Assembly: GCA_963773765.1 (NCBI GenBank) | Contig: CAVZCC010000005.1 | Coordinates: 620,001 to 684,000 of the forward strand | DNA length: 64,000 nucleotides | From: CAVZCC01 sp963773765 | GTDB lineage: Bacteria; Actinomycetota; Acidimicrobiia; Acidimicrobiales; Microtrichaceae | Direction: 5' to 3' | Shown: positions 24,751 through 33,693 of the stretch, in pieces | How positions within the stretch are numbered: position 1 is the first letter of the stretch | How the letters are laid out: each line of letters begins with the position of its first letter | Made by a program: the position numbers and the translations under genes | Notes under the pieces: model-generated | The model's database searches: none | Told to the model about the DNA's origin: nothing | What the model saw: the letters and a program-made list of their open reading frames with translations, nothing else

Positions 24751-25282
24751 TCACTGGTGCTGTGCCCGCACGGCCCGGGTCTGTTCCACCAGGTCCGCGA
24801 CCGAGGTGTCCACCACGACCACCAGCGCCGTGACCAGCAGCACCAACCCGGCCACGACCAACCCGTCGATCCCCTGGCCGGCCAGGGCGTCGGCCACGGG
24901 CACCGGCCCCGCCACCGCGGCCACGGCCGCCACCACCGCGGACACGGCGTTCACGGCCACGTGCACCGGGCTGGGTGGGGCGGAGCGGGCGCCGAAGCAC
25001 CCGCACGACGGGAGCTCCCGACGCCGGGCCACGGCCACGATCACCGCGAAGCGCGGCGTAGGACACGGCCACACCGGCCGCGAACCACGGACCGCCCACG
25101 GCCAGGCCGCCGATCCCCAGGACGACCTCCACCGCGCCCAGCCCCCTGGCCACCGGCGCCCCACCGGGCAGGCCCAGGGCCCGCAGGGTGGAGCCGGTCG
25201 CCGACGGCTCGAGGAGCTTGGACACCCCCGCCACCACCACGACCAGGCACGCCACCCAGAACAGCGAATCCAGCACGGTCAC
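24751..25282 (-). CDS. MauE/DoxX-like redox membrane protein, one frameshift
   Basis: About 176 residues with four helices. It opens with DSLFWVACLVVVVAGVSKL and continues ARGLGAVEVVLGIGGLAVGG and AAGVAVSYAA. After a single-base frame change near 25050 it goes on AVIVAVARRRELPSCGCFGA, the Cys-x-Cys motif of MauE-type proteins, with a further helix and a soluble tail. MauE acts with MauD in disulfide formation of the secreted small subunit of methylamine dehydrogenase. It is the first gene of the operon; TACCCT 6 nt before the GTG start suggests a leaderless message. Confidence 0.7.
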
Positions 25283-25288
25283 GCCGTC

Positions 25289-25294
25289 AGGGTA
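25289..25294 (-). promoter_or_regulatory. -10 box (TACCCT) for leaderless Mau-like operon
   Basis: TACCCT on the minus strand ends 6 nt before the GTG at 25282. The spacing places the transcript start at or next to the start codon, as in actinobacterial leaderless genes. No ribosome binding site is present. Confidence 0.5.
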
Positions 25295-25396
25295 GTCATT
25301 CCGCCGGCAACGGCCGGGTCGACGGCGCCCCCCGCCGCCAAGAAACCCGGCCCGGTGTCAACGCGCCGGTACGGTCAGGCGTTGAAGGGGGGTGTG

Positions 25397-25897
25397 GTGC
25401 CTCACCCGGTTCGAGACGAAGAGTTCAGGCGGTTCTACGAACGGATGCACGACCGCGCCGTGCGCACCGCACGACGCCTGGTCGGCAACCCCGAGGTGGC
25501 CGAGGACCTGGCGGCAGAGGCCCTGGCACGCGCCTATGCCCGGTGGAAGACCGTCCGGGACCACCCCAACCCGGACGCCTGGCTGCTCCGGGTGGTCGGC
25601 AACCTGGCCATCGACCACGTGCGCACGGCCGGCCGGCGGGCCCCGGCACCGGAGGACGCGCCGGGCCGGAGCCGCACCGACGACGACGCCGTCCTGCGCG
25701 TGGACCTGGCCCGCGCCGTCAGCAAGCTCTCCAACCGTCAACAGGAAGTGGTCGTGATGCGGTACCTGGTGGACCTCAGCGAGGACGAGGTCGCCTCCTC
25801 CCTCGGCATGTCGACCGGTTCGGTCAAGACCCACCTGTCACGGGCCACGCACCGACTGCGCGACCAGCTCCAGGACCTGCCCGGGAGCCCCCGGTGA
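25397..25897 (+). CDS. ECF-type RNA polymerase sigma factor (SigE family)
   Basis: A 166-residue sigma-70 family protein with two conserved regions only. Region 2 runs from FRRFYERMHDRAV to NLAIDHVRTAGRR and includes the DAWLLRVVGNLAIDH promoter-melting helix. Region 4 has LSNRQQEVVVMRYLVDLSEDEVASSLGMSTGSVKTHLSRA, a clear helix-turn-helix for the -35 element. A TACGGT -10-like box (25370) and an AAGGGG ribosome site precede the GTG start. Its stop overlaps the start of the next gene (GTGA), whose membrane-anchored product is probably its partner or anti-sigma factor. Confidence 0.85.
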   Translation: MPHPVRDEEFRRFYERMHDRAVRTARRLVGNPEVAEDLAAEALARAYARWKTVRDHPNPDAWLLRVVGNLAIDHVRTAGRRAPAPEDAPGRSRTDDDAVLRVDLARAVSKLSNRQQEVVVMRYLVDLSEDEVASSLGMSTGSVKTHLSRATHRLRDQLQDLPGSPR

Positions 25898-26588
25898 GCC
25901 GGTCCGTCCCCTCCTTCCCGCCGGCCGGGGACCCGGAGGCCCGCTACGACGCGGTGCTGCGGCGCGGCGCCCAGCTGCGCCGGCGCCACCACCTCCGGGT
26001 GGCGGCGGGAGCCGGCGGGACGATGGCCGCGGTGGTCCTGGCCCTGGTGCTGTTCATGGGGGGCAGCGACGGCTCGCAGCCCGAGGAGGTCCTCGGCACC
26101 ACCACCACGACCACGACGACGACCTCCCCCACGGAAGCTGTCGGTGGAGGTCGGCACCGGGCGGTGGGGCCGGCACGCGGGCCGTGGTGGTCACCGTCCG
26201 GGACCCGCAGCAGCCGGCCGGCCCCGGCTCGCAGGTCTGCGTCCACCTGCAGGTGTCCACCACCGGCGGGACGGCCGGCGGGGTGGCGAAGGGCAGCTCG
26301 TGCTGGGCCACGGGCGCACCCGACGGTCCCCCGGTGGAGCTGGCCCCCAGCGACGCCGTGGTCGGCTGCGCCACGGTCATGGGCCGGGAGCCGTACCCGA
26401 CCACCGACGGGACCCGGCCCGTGGAGCACACGTTCACCTTCACCGCCCCGGAGTCGGTGGTGCCCGACGGTCTCCACACCGTGGAGGCCACGGTGGTGTC
26501 CGGCGTGGGCGACGGGTGCGATCCGTCCGTCTGGACGGGGAGAACGAACGCATCGCGACGGAGCGCCGAGACGCTGCAGTTCGGCTAA
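25894..26588 (+). CDS. Membrane-anchored partner of the sigma factor, frameshifted
   Basis: About 230 residues when two or more frame changes near 26120-26190 are bridged. A cytoplasmic start (GDPEARYDAVLRRG) and one transmembrane helix (GGTMAAVVLALVLFMGG) are followed by a polythreonine linker and an extracytoplasmic domain (VVVTVRDPQQPAGPGSQVCVHLQVSTTGG, EHTFTFTAPESVVPDG). Coupling with the sigma gene (GTGA overlap) and the anchor suggest an anti-sigma-like or regulated surface protein, but I see no zinc-binding anti-sigma motif. Restoring one G in each of two G-runs near 26160-26175 gives an uninterrupted reading, which favours sequencing error. Confidence 0.55.
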
Positions 26589-26621
26589 GGGCGGAGTTCT
26601 CCCCGGCCCGGGGCCACGCCT

Positions 26622-26627
26622 ACCCTT
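26622..26627 (+). promoter_or_regulatory. -10 box (TACCCT) upstream of the LegB-like gene
   Basis: TACCCT lies 43 bases before the ATG at 26671, leaving a short leader that contains a GAGGGGG ribosome site. It follows a CCCCGG/CCGGGG hairpin that may end the preceding gene. Confidence 0.4.
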
Positions 26628-26670
26628 GACGGTTTCGAGGTGCGGACCACTTGAGGGGGACACGCTCACC

Positions 26671-27663
26671 ATGGGGACTTGGACTGGACGCCGCGTGCTG
26701 GTCACGGGCGGCGAGGGGTTCATCGGCAGCCACCTGGTGGACCGGCTGGTCCACGAGGGCGCCGAGGTCACCGCACTCGTGTACTACAACTCGTTCGGCC
26801 GCTGGGGGTGGCTGGACACCGCCGAGCCGGCCGTGCAGGACGCGGTCACCATCGTCCCCGGCGACGTCCGGGACGCCCGACGGGTGGACGAGGCCGTGGA
26901 GGGCAACGAGGTGGTCTTCCACCTGGCCGCGCTCATCGGGATCCCGTACAGCTACCACGCGGCCGAGAGCTACGTGCAGACCAACGTGAACGGCACCTTC
27001 AACGTGGCCGAGGCCTGCCGCCGACACGGGGCGCGCCTGGTCCACACGTCCACGTCGGAGGTCTACGGCACCGCCATCCGGGTGCCGATCGACGAGGACC
27101 ACCCGCTCCAGCCGCAGTCGCCGTACTCGGCGTCCAAGATCGGCGCCGACATGATGGCGCTGAGCTACTGGCACGCCCACGAGGTGCCCGTGACGGTGGT
27201 GCGCCCCTTCAACACCTACGGCCCCCGCCAGTCCACCCGGGCCGTGATCCCCACCATCCTCACCCAGCTCTACGCCGGGGCCGAACAGCTCCACCTGGGC
27301 GCGGTGTCGCCCAAGCGGGACTTCAACTACGTGGCCGACACCGTGTCGGGGTTCCTGGCCCTGGCCGACTGCGACCAGGCCGTGGGCCGGGCCACCAACG
27401 TGGGCTCCGGCCGGGAGATCTCGATCGGCGACCTGGTCACGCTCCTGTGCAGCATCACCGGCCGGGAGATCGAGGTGGTCACCGAGGAGGCCCGGCTCCG
27501 GCCCGGCGGCTCCGAGGTGGAGCGCCTGCTGTGCGACCACTCGGTGGCCACCCGCATCAGCGGGTGGGTGCCGGAGGTCAGCCTGGAGGAGGGCCTGGCC
27601 CGCACCGCGGCGTGGATCGAGGCCCACCTCGCCGAGCTCGAGGTCCGCGGCTACGCGATCTGA
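26671..27663 (+). CDS. NAD-dependent sugar-nucleotide 4,6-dehydratase/epimerase (LegB-like)
   Basis: A 330-residue extended SDR enzyme. The dinucleotide motif GGEGFIGSH is at 13-21, the catalytic TSTSE at 126-130 and Y152-x3-K156 in PYSASK. Blocks FHLAALIGIPYSYH, RPFNTYGPRQS and RDFNYVADTV match the LegB-like 4,6-dehydratases used for legionaminic/bacillosamine-type amino sugars as well as related UDP-sugar epimerases. It probably makes a keto-sugar nucleotide for a surface glycan. It is convergent with a glycosyltransferase, nucleotidyltransferase and epimerase operon, a matching gene set. Substrate (UDP- or GDP-sugar) not resolved. Confidence 0.8.
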   Translation: MGTWTGRRVLVTGGEGFIGSHLVDRLVHEGAEVTALVYYNSFGRWGWLDTAEPAVQDAVTIVPGDVRDARRVDEAVEGNEVVFHLAALIGIPYSYHAAESYVQTNVNGTFNVAEACRRHGARLVHTSTSEVYGTAIRVPIDEDHPLQPQSPYSASKIGADMMALSYWHAHEVPVTVVRPFNTYGPRQSTRAVIPTILTQLYAGAEQLHLGAVSPKRDFNYVADTVSGFLALADCDQAVGRATNVGSGREISIGDLVTLLCSITGREIEVVTEEARLRPGGSEVERLLCDHSVATRISGWVPEVSLEEGLARTAAWIEAHLAELEVRGYAI

Positions 27664-27739
27664 CCCGGGGCCCTGACCCGGAGCCCGGACCCGGGGTCCT
27701 GACCCGGAACGCCCGTCACACCGTCCCGAGCCGGCCCCG

Positions 27740-28858
27740 TCAGCGGGGCACGCGGTCGGGGCCGAGGATGCCCCGGTACAGGTCCAGGTACGCGCCGACG
27801 GTGGCCTCGATGGTGAACCGCTCCTCCGCGATCCGCCGGGCCCGTTCGCCCATGGCCCGGGCCGCGGGCAGGTCCGCCACCAGCTCCCCGATGGCCCCGG
27901 CCAGCGCCGCGGGATCCTCGGGCGGGACGATCCAACCGGTGGAACCGACCACCACGGCCTCGTCGACGGAGCCCACCGCGGTGGCGACCACCGGCAGGCC
28001 GGCCAGCATCGCCTCCACGATCGTGACGGGGAACCCCTCCAGCCGGGACGGCAGCACCAGGGCGTCGAAGGCCCACATCAGGTCCGCCACCCGCACGTCC
28101 CAGTCCAGCGGGCGGAACTCCACCCGGTCCGCCAGGCCCAACCGGTCCCGCAGCTCCACCAGTCGCTCGGTCTCCGGGCCGTCGCCCACCAGCACCACAC
28201 GGGTCGGGGGCGGCACCAGGGCCATGGCCTCCAGCAGCACGTCCACGCCCTTGACGGGGTCGTGGCGGGCCACCGTGAGCAGCGTGGGGGCGTCGGGGCG
28301 CTCCACCGGCTCCCGGCCCACCCGCGGCACGCCGTGGTAGAGGGTGGCGATGGAGCCCGGTTCCAGCCCGGAGGACTCCTCGATCATCCGGGCGGTGCGG
28401 TCACCGACCGCGACGTGTCCGGCCAGGCGGGGCGACGTGGCCCGCTTCAGGGCGCCGGAGGTGGAGGACCACACGGCCATGGGCGAGTTCTCCACCACCA
28501 CGCGGGGCAGTCCCCGGATGGTGGTCGCCGCCGCGATGGCCCACTGGCAGGACGACGCGGTGGACAGGTTGAACTGCAGGACGTCGGGCCGGAGCCGCAC
28601 GAACATGGCCCGGTGCCGGGCCAGGCCCCGCAGGTCGTTCCGGTCCACCACCGGCGGCAGCACCAGGGTGTCGGTGCCGGGCCGGTGCGAGGCCAGCCAG
28701 TCCACCACCCGGGCGTCCACCCCCATGACGGTGACCTTGATCCAGGCCGGCAGCGCGCCCAGCACCCGGGACAGGTTCACCTCCGCGCCGCCCCGGGTGG
28801 CGGCGTCGGAGTAGACGACCAGGTGGAACCGCGGCGCCGGTCCGGTGGTGGCCGTCAT
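27740..28858 (-). CDS. Glycosyltransferase family 4 (GT-B fold)
   Basis: 372 residues. The N-domain has LVVYSDAATRGGAEVNLSRV. The C-domain has LLTVARHDPVKGVDVLLEAM, VVLVGDGPE and the donor-binding E-x7-E motif in SRLEGFPVTIVEAMLAGLPVV. This is the standard GT4 layout of retaining glycosyltransferases that build exopolysaccharide or glycolipid sugars. The start ATG at 28858 overlaps the stop of the nucleotidyltransferase gene (ATGA), so it is the last gene of a three-gene operon. No signal or membrane segment, so it acts at the inner face. Acceptor and sugar unknown. Confidence 0.85.
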   Translation of the reverse strand: MTATTGPAPRFHLVVYSDAATRGGAEVNLSRVLGALPAWIKVTVMGVDARVVDWLASHRPGTDTLVLPPVVDRNDLRGLARHRAMFVRLRPDVLQFNLSTASSCQWAIAAATTIRGLPRVVVENSPMAVWSSTSGALKRATSPRLAGHVAVGDRTARMIEESSGLEPGSIATLYHGVPRVGREPVERPDAPTLLTVARHDPVKGVDVLLEAMALVPPPTRVVLVGDGPETERLVELRDRLGLADRVEFRPLDWDVRVADLMWAFDALVLPSRLEGFPVTIVEAMLAGLPVVATAVGSVDEAVVVGSTGWIVPPEDPAALAGAIGELVADLPAARAMGERARRIAEERFTIEATVGAYLDLYRGILGPDRVPR

Positions 28859-29577
28859 CCGTGCGGCAGGAGCCGGCCCCGGAGCTCGTCCCACTCCTCG
28901 TTGGCCCGGTCGTAGTCATCGGGGCGACCGATGTCGAGCCAGTAGCCGCCGAAGCGGTGCACGCGGGGCGGCGTGTCCGCGGCCAGCAGGTCCAGCACGA
29001 GCTCGTCGAAGCCGAGCGGCTCGCCGGCCGGGTAGCGACGCAGCGTCTCCCGGCCCACGGCGTAGACGCCCATGGACACCGAGAAGTGCTCCACCGGCTT
29101 CTCCCGGAACGCCACGATGCGGTCACCCGCGTCCCCACCGATGTCCAGCACGCCGAAGTCGATCTTCACCACCCGGTCGTAGGCCGCCACCGTGAGCGGC
29201 GCGCCGGAACCGGCGTGGCCCTCCAGGACGGACCGGTAGTCCAGGTCGGTGAGCACGTCGCCGTTCATGACCAGGAAGTGGTCGGGCAACGCGTCCAGGT
29301 TGGACACGATCGGGCCCATCGTCCCCAGCGGGACGTCCTCGGACCAGTACTGGATGTCCAGCTCCCACTGGGATCCGTCGCCGCAGTAGGCCCGGATCAG
29401 CTGTCCCAGGTGGCCGATGGCGATGGTGACGCTGGAGAAGCCGTGGGCCCGGAGCTGGCGCAGGACGATCTCGATGATGGCGAACTCGTCGCCGATGGGG
29501 ACCAGGGGCTTGGGGAAGGCGGTCGTGTAGGGCCGGAGCCGGACACCGCGCCCACCCGCCAGGATCACCGCGTGCAT
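28855..29577 (-). CDS. Sugar-phosphate nucleotidyltransferase
   Basis: A 240-residue Rossmann-type NTP transferase. The signature AVILAGGRGVRLRPYTTAFPKPL is at residues 3-25 and the metal-binding MNGDVL near 108. The family activates hexose- or heptose-1-phosphates to NDP-sugars. The short length without a C-terminal beta-helix fits the RmlA/HddC-like simple type. TAGGAT 6 nt before the ATG suggests a leaderless start, although the epimerase gene upstream ends only 9 bases away, so it could also be read from there. With the glycosyltransferase downstream it provides the donor sugar. Confidence 0.8.
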   Translation of the reverse strand: MHAVILAGGRGVRLRPYTTAFPKPLVPIGDEFAIIEIVLRQLRAHGFSSVTIAIGHLGQLIRAYCGDGSQWELDIQYWSEDVPLGTMGPIVSNLDALPDHFLVMNGDVLTDLDYRSVLEGHAGSGAPLTVAAYDRVVKIDFGVLDIGGDAGDRIVAFREKPVEHFSVSMGVYAVGRETLRRYPAGEPLGFDELVLDLLAADTPPRVHRFGGYWLDIGRPDDYDRANEEWDELRGRLLPHG

Positions 29578-29586
29578 CGGGGCATC

Positions 29587-30462
29587 CTACGGGGTCCCCG
29601 GGCCGGAGCGGTCCGGGACCACCGTGGCGGCCAACCGCTCGAGCGACATGGACGGCACCGGGATCCCCAGCGACCGCAGCCTCGACGGGTCCCCGACCAC
29701 GGCCGGGATGCCGGGCCGGTCCAGGGAACGGACGGAGGCGCTCACGCCCATCGCGTCGGCCAGCGACTCCACGATCCCACCGAAGGCCAACCCCACGCCG
29801 GAGCACACGTTGACGATGCCGGGCCGGTCGCCCGGGCCGCACAGCGCGACCAGGGTGGCGGCGGCGTCGGCCACGGTCACGAAGTCGCGCACGGTCGGGG
29901 GCCACCACACCTCCACCTCTCCACCGCCGGGCGGGAGGGCCCGCAGGTCCGCCAGCCACTGGTGCACCGGCGACGCGGCGGGGACGGGATGTCCGACCAG
30001 GTTGAAGACCCGGGCCACCACCGCGTCCAGGCCGGCGGCACGGGCCTCGAGCACCACGTCGGTGCCCCGGGCCTTGGTGGTGGCGTAGTCCCCCACCGGG
30101 CGGGCCGGGACGTCCTCCGCCACCGGGGCGTCGGTCCCGGGATCGCCGTACTCCGAGGCCGAGCCGATGTGGACCAGGCGCACCCCCGTGCCGGCCAGCA
30201 GCCCGCACACCCAGCGCGGGAACTCGACGTTGGCGTCCGCCAGGTCCGTCGACGTGCCGCGGGTCAACCCACAGGCGTTGACGACCATGGAGGCACCGGA
30301 GCGGACCACCAGGTCCCGCAGTGCCGCCGTGGCGGCCCCGTCCCGGTCACGCAGCTCGGGCACCAGGGGCGGGTCCACCGAGGTGACGTCGTGGGTGCGT
30401 GCGGCCTGGCGGGCCACCTCGGCGCCCACCCACCCCTCCCCCAGCACCAGAACGTGGCCCAC
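29587..30462 (-). CDS. NAD-dependent epimerase/dehydratase
   Basis: A 291-residue SDR-type enzyme. The N-terminal motif VLVLGEGWVGAEVA is a variant Gly-rich nucleotide loop. A catalytic SASEYG block and a Y-x3-K in DYATTKARG follow (about 106 and 130), then RVFNLVGHPVP and a DFVTVADAA block. It is the first gene of the surface-sugar operon. The GTG start has CAGACT 7 nt upstream, a weak -10 box fitting a leaderless start. It probably reduces or epimerises a nucleotide sugar (RmlD-like), although the exact reaction cannot be read from the sequence. Confidence 0.7.
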   Translation of the reverse strand: MGHVLVLGEGWVGAEVARQAARTHDVTSVDPPLVPELRDRDGAATAALRDLVVRSGASMVVNACGLTRGTSTDLADANVEFPRWVCGLLAGTGVRLVHIGSASEYGDPGTDAPVAEDVPARPVGDYATTKARGTDVVLEARAAGLDAVVARVFNLVGHPVPAASPVHQWLADLRALPPGGGEVEVWWPPTVRDFVTVADAAATLVALCGPGDRPGIVNVCSGVGLAFGGIVESLADAMGVSASVRSLDRPGIPAVVGDPSRLRSLGIPVPSMSLERLAATVVPDRSGPGTP

Positions 30463-30510
30463 GTCCCGCAGTCTGTCAGCCGCCCGCGACGGGGCGGGAC
30501 ACGCCGGTCC

Positions 30511-31334
30511 TCACCGGCCCCGGAACCGGGGCTCCCGCTTGTCCACCGCGGCCTGCACGGCCTCGGCGTGGTCCTCCGACGCGAACGTGGCCAACTCCAG
30601 CGCGGTCGCGGTGTCGAAGCTGGCCAGCAGCGCGGCCCGCAGCTGCTGGTTGACGGCCAGCTTGGTGTACCGGACCGCCAACGGTGCCGACGCGGCCAGC
30701 CGCCGGGCCAGCGCCATGGCCGTGGGCTCCACCTGGTCCGCCGCCACCACCCGGTTGACCAGACCCAGGCGCTCCGCGTCGGCCGCGCCCAACGGGTCAC
30801 CGAGCAGCAGGTGTTCCTTGGCCCGGGCCGGGCCCAGCACCAGGGGCCAGATGACGGTGCCGCCGTCGCCGGCCACGAGCCCGACCCGGACGTGCGGGTC
30901 GCCGATGCGGGCGTCCTCGGAGGCGACGATGAGGTCGCACAGCAGGGCGATGCTGGCCCCCAGCCCCATGGCGTGGCCGTTCAGCGCGCACACGATGGGC
31001 AGCTCCACGTCGAGCAGGTCCCAGATCATCTGGCGGGCGTCCAGGCGGAGGGCGTCCAAGGCCTCGGTGCTGCGCAGCTGCGGGAACCAGGCCAGGTCGC
31101 CACCGGCGCAGAAGGCCCGGCCCGCTCCGGTCAGCACCACGGCCCGGGCCGTGCGTCTCCCGCCGGAGGCCCCGGAACAGCGCGGCCAGCTCGTGGTGCA
31201 GCGTGGCGTCGACGGCGTTCAGGTCCGAGCGGGGATGGTCGATCGTGACCACCAGCACGTCGCCGTCGCGCTCGGAAGCGCAGGGTCTCCCAGGTGCCGT
31301 CCTCGATCGCGTCGGACGCCGGACCGTCGTTCAT
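30511..31334 (-). CDS. Enoyl-CoA hydratase/isomerase, two frameshifts
   Basis: About 273 residues. The crotonase core is complete: GRAFCAGGDLAWF with the oxyanion loop, then GHAMGLGASIALLCDLIVASEDARIGDPHVRVGLVAGDGG. The N-terminal part (ETLRF, then VLVVTIDHPRSDLNAVD) lies in two other frames, with changes near 31270 and 31160. The ATG at 31334 overlaps the stop of the acyl-CoA dehydrogenase upstream by 4 nt, so the boundary is real. It is the last gene of the six-gene catabolic operon. It would hydrate the enoyl-CoA made by the dehydrogenases. Confidence 0.75.
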
Positions 31335-32507
31335 CGCGTCGTCGATCTGCGCCCTGCCTCGGAAGGCCCAGCACCTGTTCGGCCAGGATGTTGCGCTGCA
31401 CCTGGGTGGTGCCACCGCCGATGGTGAGGGCCCGGGCGAACAGGTAGTTCCACGGCCACTCGCCCTGGTGGCCGGCACCCAGGCCGCCGCCGACGGGAGC
31501 GGGAAGGTGCGCCAACGTCGAGGGCCATGGGCCGTCGGCGGCCACCATGGCGTCGGGCCCCACCAGGCCGGCGACCAGTTCCATGAGGCGCTGGCCGTGC
31601 TCGTCGGCCAGGAGCTTCTTGAGCGACGCCTCCGGTCCCGGTTCCCCGCCCGCCGCCACCGCCTCCTGGACCCGCCGGCCCAACAGGTCCAGCAGGAACG
31701 CCTCGGTGTGCAGGGCCGCCACCTCCTGGCGCCGGAGCGGGTCGGTCACGCCCACGCGGCGGGCCAGCTCCAGCACCTCGGCGCCGGTCGGGCCCATGCC
31801 CCACAGGATCCCGCCGGAGGACAGCGACACCCGCTCGTTGCCGAGCGTGACCCGGGCCAGGCGCCAGCCGTCGCCTGGCGCGCCCACCAGCGCGTCGGCC
31901 GGCAGTCGCACCTCGTCCAGGAACACCTCGTTGAAGTGCGAGCCGCCGGTCATCTCCCGGATGGGCCGCACGTCGATCCCGGGCGGCTCCATGGGACACA
32001 GGAAGTACGAGATGCCACGGTGCTTCGCGGCGTCGGGGTCGGTGCGGGCCAGCAGGATGCCGAACGACGCGACGTCGGCCGAGGTCGACCAGATCTTCTG
32101 GCCGGTCACCACCCACTCGTCGCCGTCGCGCTCGGCCCGGGTGGTGAGCGAGGCCAGGTCGCTCCCGGCGTCGGGCTCGCTGAACAGCTGGCACCAGATC
32201 TCCGTCGCCGGTCAGCAGCGGGAACAGGTACCGGTCGCGCTGGGCGTCGGTGCCCGCGGTCAGGATGGTCGGCCCGGCCCAGCCGATGCCGATCGGGTTG
32301 TCCGGCAGCGTCACCCCGGCGGCCAGCAGCTCCTCGTCGATGGATCAGCTGGTGGCGGCGTCGGCCCCCAGGCCCCAGGGCTCGGGCCAGTGCGGCGCCA
32401 CCAGGCCGGCTCGGGCCAGGTCCTCGCCGGACGGGGCGGGGTGGTCGGCCAGCCACGCCGCCGCGTCGGCCCCGCTGGTCGATCCGGGGCCGGTCCGGAC
32501 CGGTCAC
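31331..32507 (-). CDS. Acyl-CoA dehydrogenase, multiple frameshifts
   Basis: About 390 residues. Most of the protein lies in one frame: VTGQKIWSTSADVASFGILLARTDP, then HFNEVFLDEVRLPADALVG and GGGTTQVQRNILAEQVLGLPR. The N-terminal third (AAAWLADHPAPSGEDLA, NPIGIGWAGPTILTAGT, CQLFSEP-like block) is spread over other frames, with changes at about 32460, 32340, 32210 and 31360. The GTG at 32507 overlaps the stop of the preceding gene and the stop overlaps the next start (ATGA), so the ends are well supported. It is an FAD enzyme for acyl-CoA alpha,beta-oxidation. Confidence 0.75.
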
Positions 32508-33693
32508 AGCTCCGCGCACCCCGGGCTCGCCGCCCAGCAGGACGGTGCCGACGGTCGGGTACAGGTTGGCGTTGACCAGCACGTGCTGGGTGGCCACGTG
32601 GGCGTCCCGGAAGCAGCGCTCGATGACCTGGCCCTCCCGCACCGCGGTCCCCCCGGCCAGGCGGTGCAGCCGGGCGGTGAGGTCCGCGACGGCCTCGGTG
32701 ACGTGGGTGGCGGCCAGCCTCAGCGCGGCCCGGTCCGCCGTGGCGGAACCCCCCCGGAGCAGGTCCGCCCCGGCCTCGGCCCGGGCCCACACCGCGTCGA
32801 CCTCGCCGAAGAGGTAGGCCCGCGCCGCCCGGAGTGCGGCCTCGCCGCGGGCCAGTTCGGCCCGGACCGTGCTGCGGGTCGACCAGGGTGCGGGCGCTGC
32901 CCATGGGGACCTTGGACGCGGTCAGGTCCACCACCGCGTCCAGGGCGGCCCGGCCCACCCCCAGGGAGACCGCGGCGATCCCCAGGGCCAGCAGGCCGAA
33001 GGGCGGGAACCGGTAGAGCGCTCCGTCGGCCCAGGGCCGGTCGTCCACCAGCGACACGGTGTGGCGGGCCGGCACGGCGACCCGGTCCATCACCAGGTCG
33101 TGGCTGCCGGTGCCCCGCATGCCGAGGACGTCCCAGTTGGGGACGATCTCCACCTGCTCCGCCGGGGCGAAGCACAGCCGGGCCGAGGGCAGGCCGGACG
33201 GGCCGGTCACCGGCGCACCGTCGTCGTCGGTCACCAACGCGCCGCCCAGCAGCCAGCTGCAGTGCTGCGCTGCCGCTGCCCCACTCCCACCGACCCGTCA
33301 CCCGGTGAAGCCGTCCGCGTCGACCACGGCCCGACCGGTCGGCGCGTAGGCCCCTCCGGTGACCGCCATCGGGTCCGAGCCGTAGATCTCCTCGGCCCCG
33401 GCGCCGGGGCAGCCAGGCCGACAGCACGCCGGTGGTGGAGCCGATCATGACGCACCATCCGGCGGAGCCGGACCGCTGCGCCGACCCACTCGATCACGGC
33501 CAGGGCGTCGGCCGCGGTGCAGCTGCTCACCGTCCAGCTCCGTGGGCACCAGCATCCGGAACACGCCGGCCGCGGCCAGCGCCCGGGCCAGGGCCGGATC
33601 CAGGCGTCCGGCGGCGTCGAAGGCGGCGGCCCCCTCCCGCAGCTCGGCGTCCAGGCCGGCCACCCGCTCCAGCACGGTGCCCGTCCCGCTCAT
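32504..33693 (-). CDS. Acyl-CoA dehydrogenase/HsaA-like flavoenzyme, multiple frameshifts
   Basis: About 395 residues pieced together from three frames. N-terminus: LDPALARALAAAGVFRMLVPTEL, then ADALAVIEWVG and CVMIGSTTGVLSAWLP. Middle: FTVTGRWEWGSGS, then WDVLGMRGTGSHDLVMDRVAVP and FPPFGLLALGIAAVSLGVGRAALDAVVDLTASKVP. C-terminus: VIERCFRDAHVATQHVLVNANLYPTVG. These blocks fit the branch of the acyl-CoA dehydrogenase fold that includes flavin-dependent aryl/steroid hydroxylases as well as dehydrogenases. Its ATG overlaps the nitroreductase stop (ATGA). Frame changes cluster at 33230-33530 and near 32880 and 32520. Confidence 0.7.

Noticed and set aside
23521..27663. 1380-codon open frame on the plus strand
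   Set aside because: It runs antisense to the Cys-rich Tat and MauE-like genes before joining the sigma-partner and LegB-like frames. The antisense part is His/Gly/Arg/Pro-rich without any family motif, a usual effect of high GC. Only the parts from 25894 and 26671 are kept.
27664..27739. Terminator between the LegB-like gene and GT4
   Set aside because: The gap has repeated CTGACCCGG words and small palindromes (GGACCC-G-GGGTCC), but no stem with a workable loop, so I did not call it.
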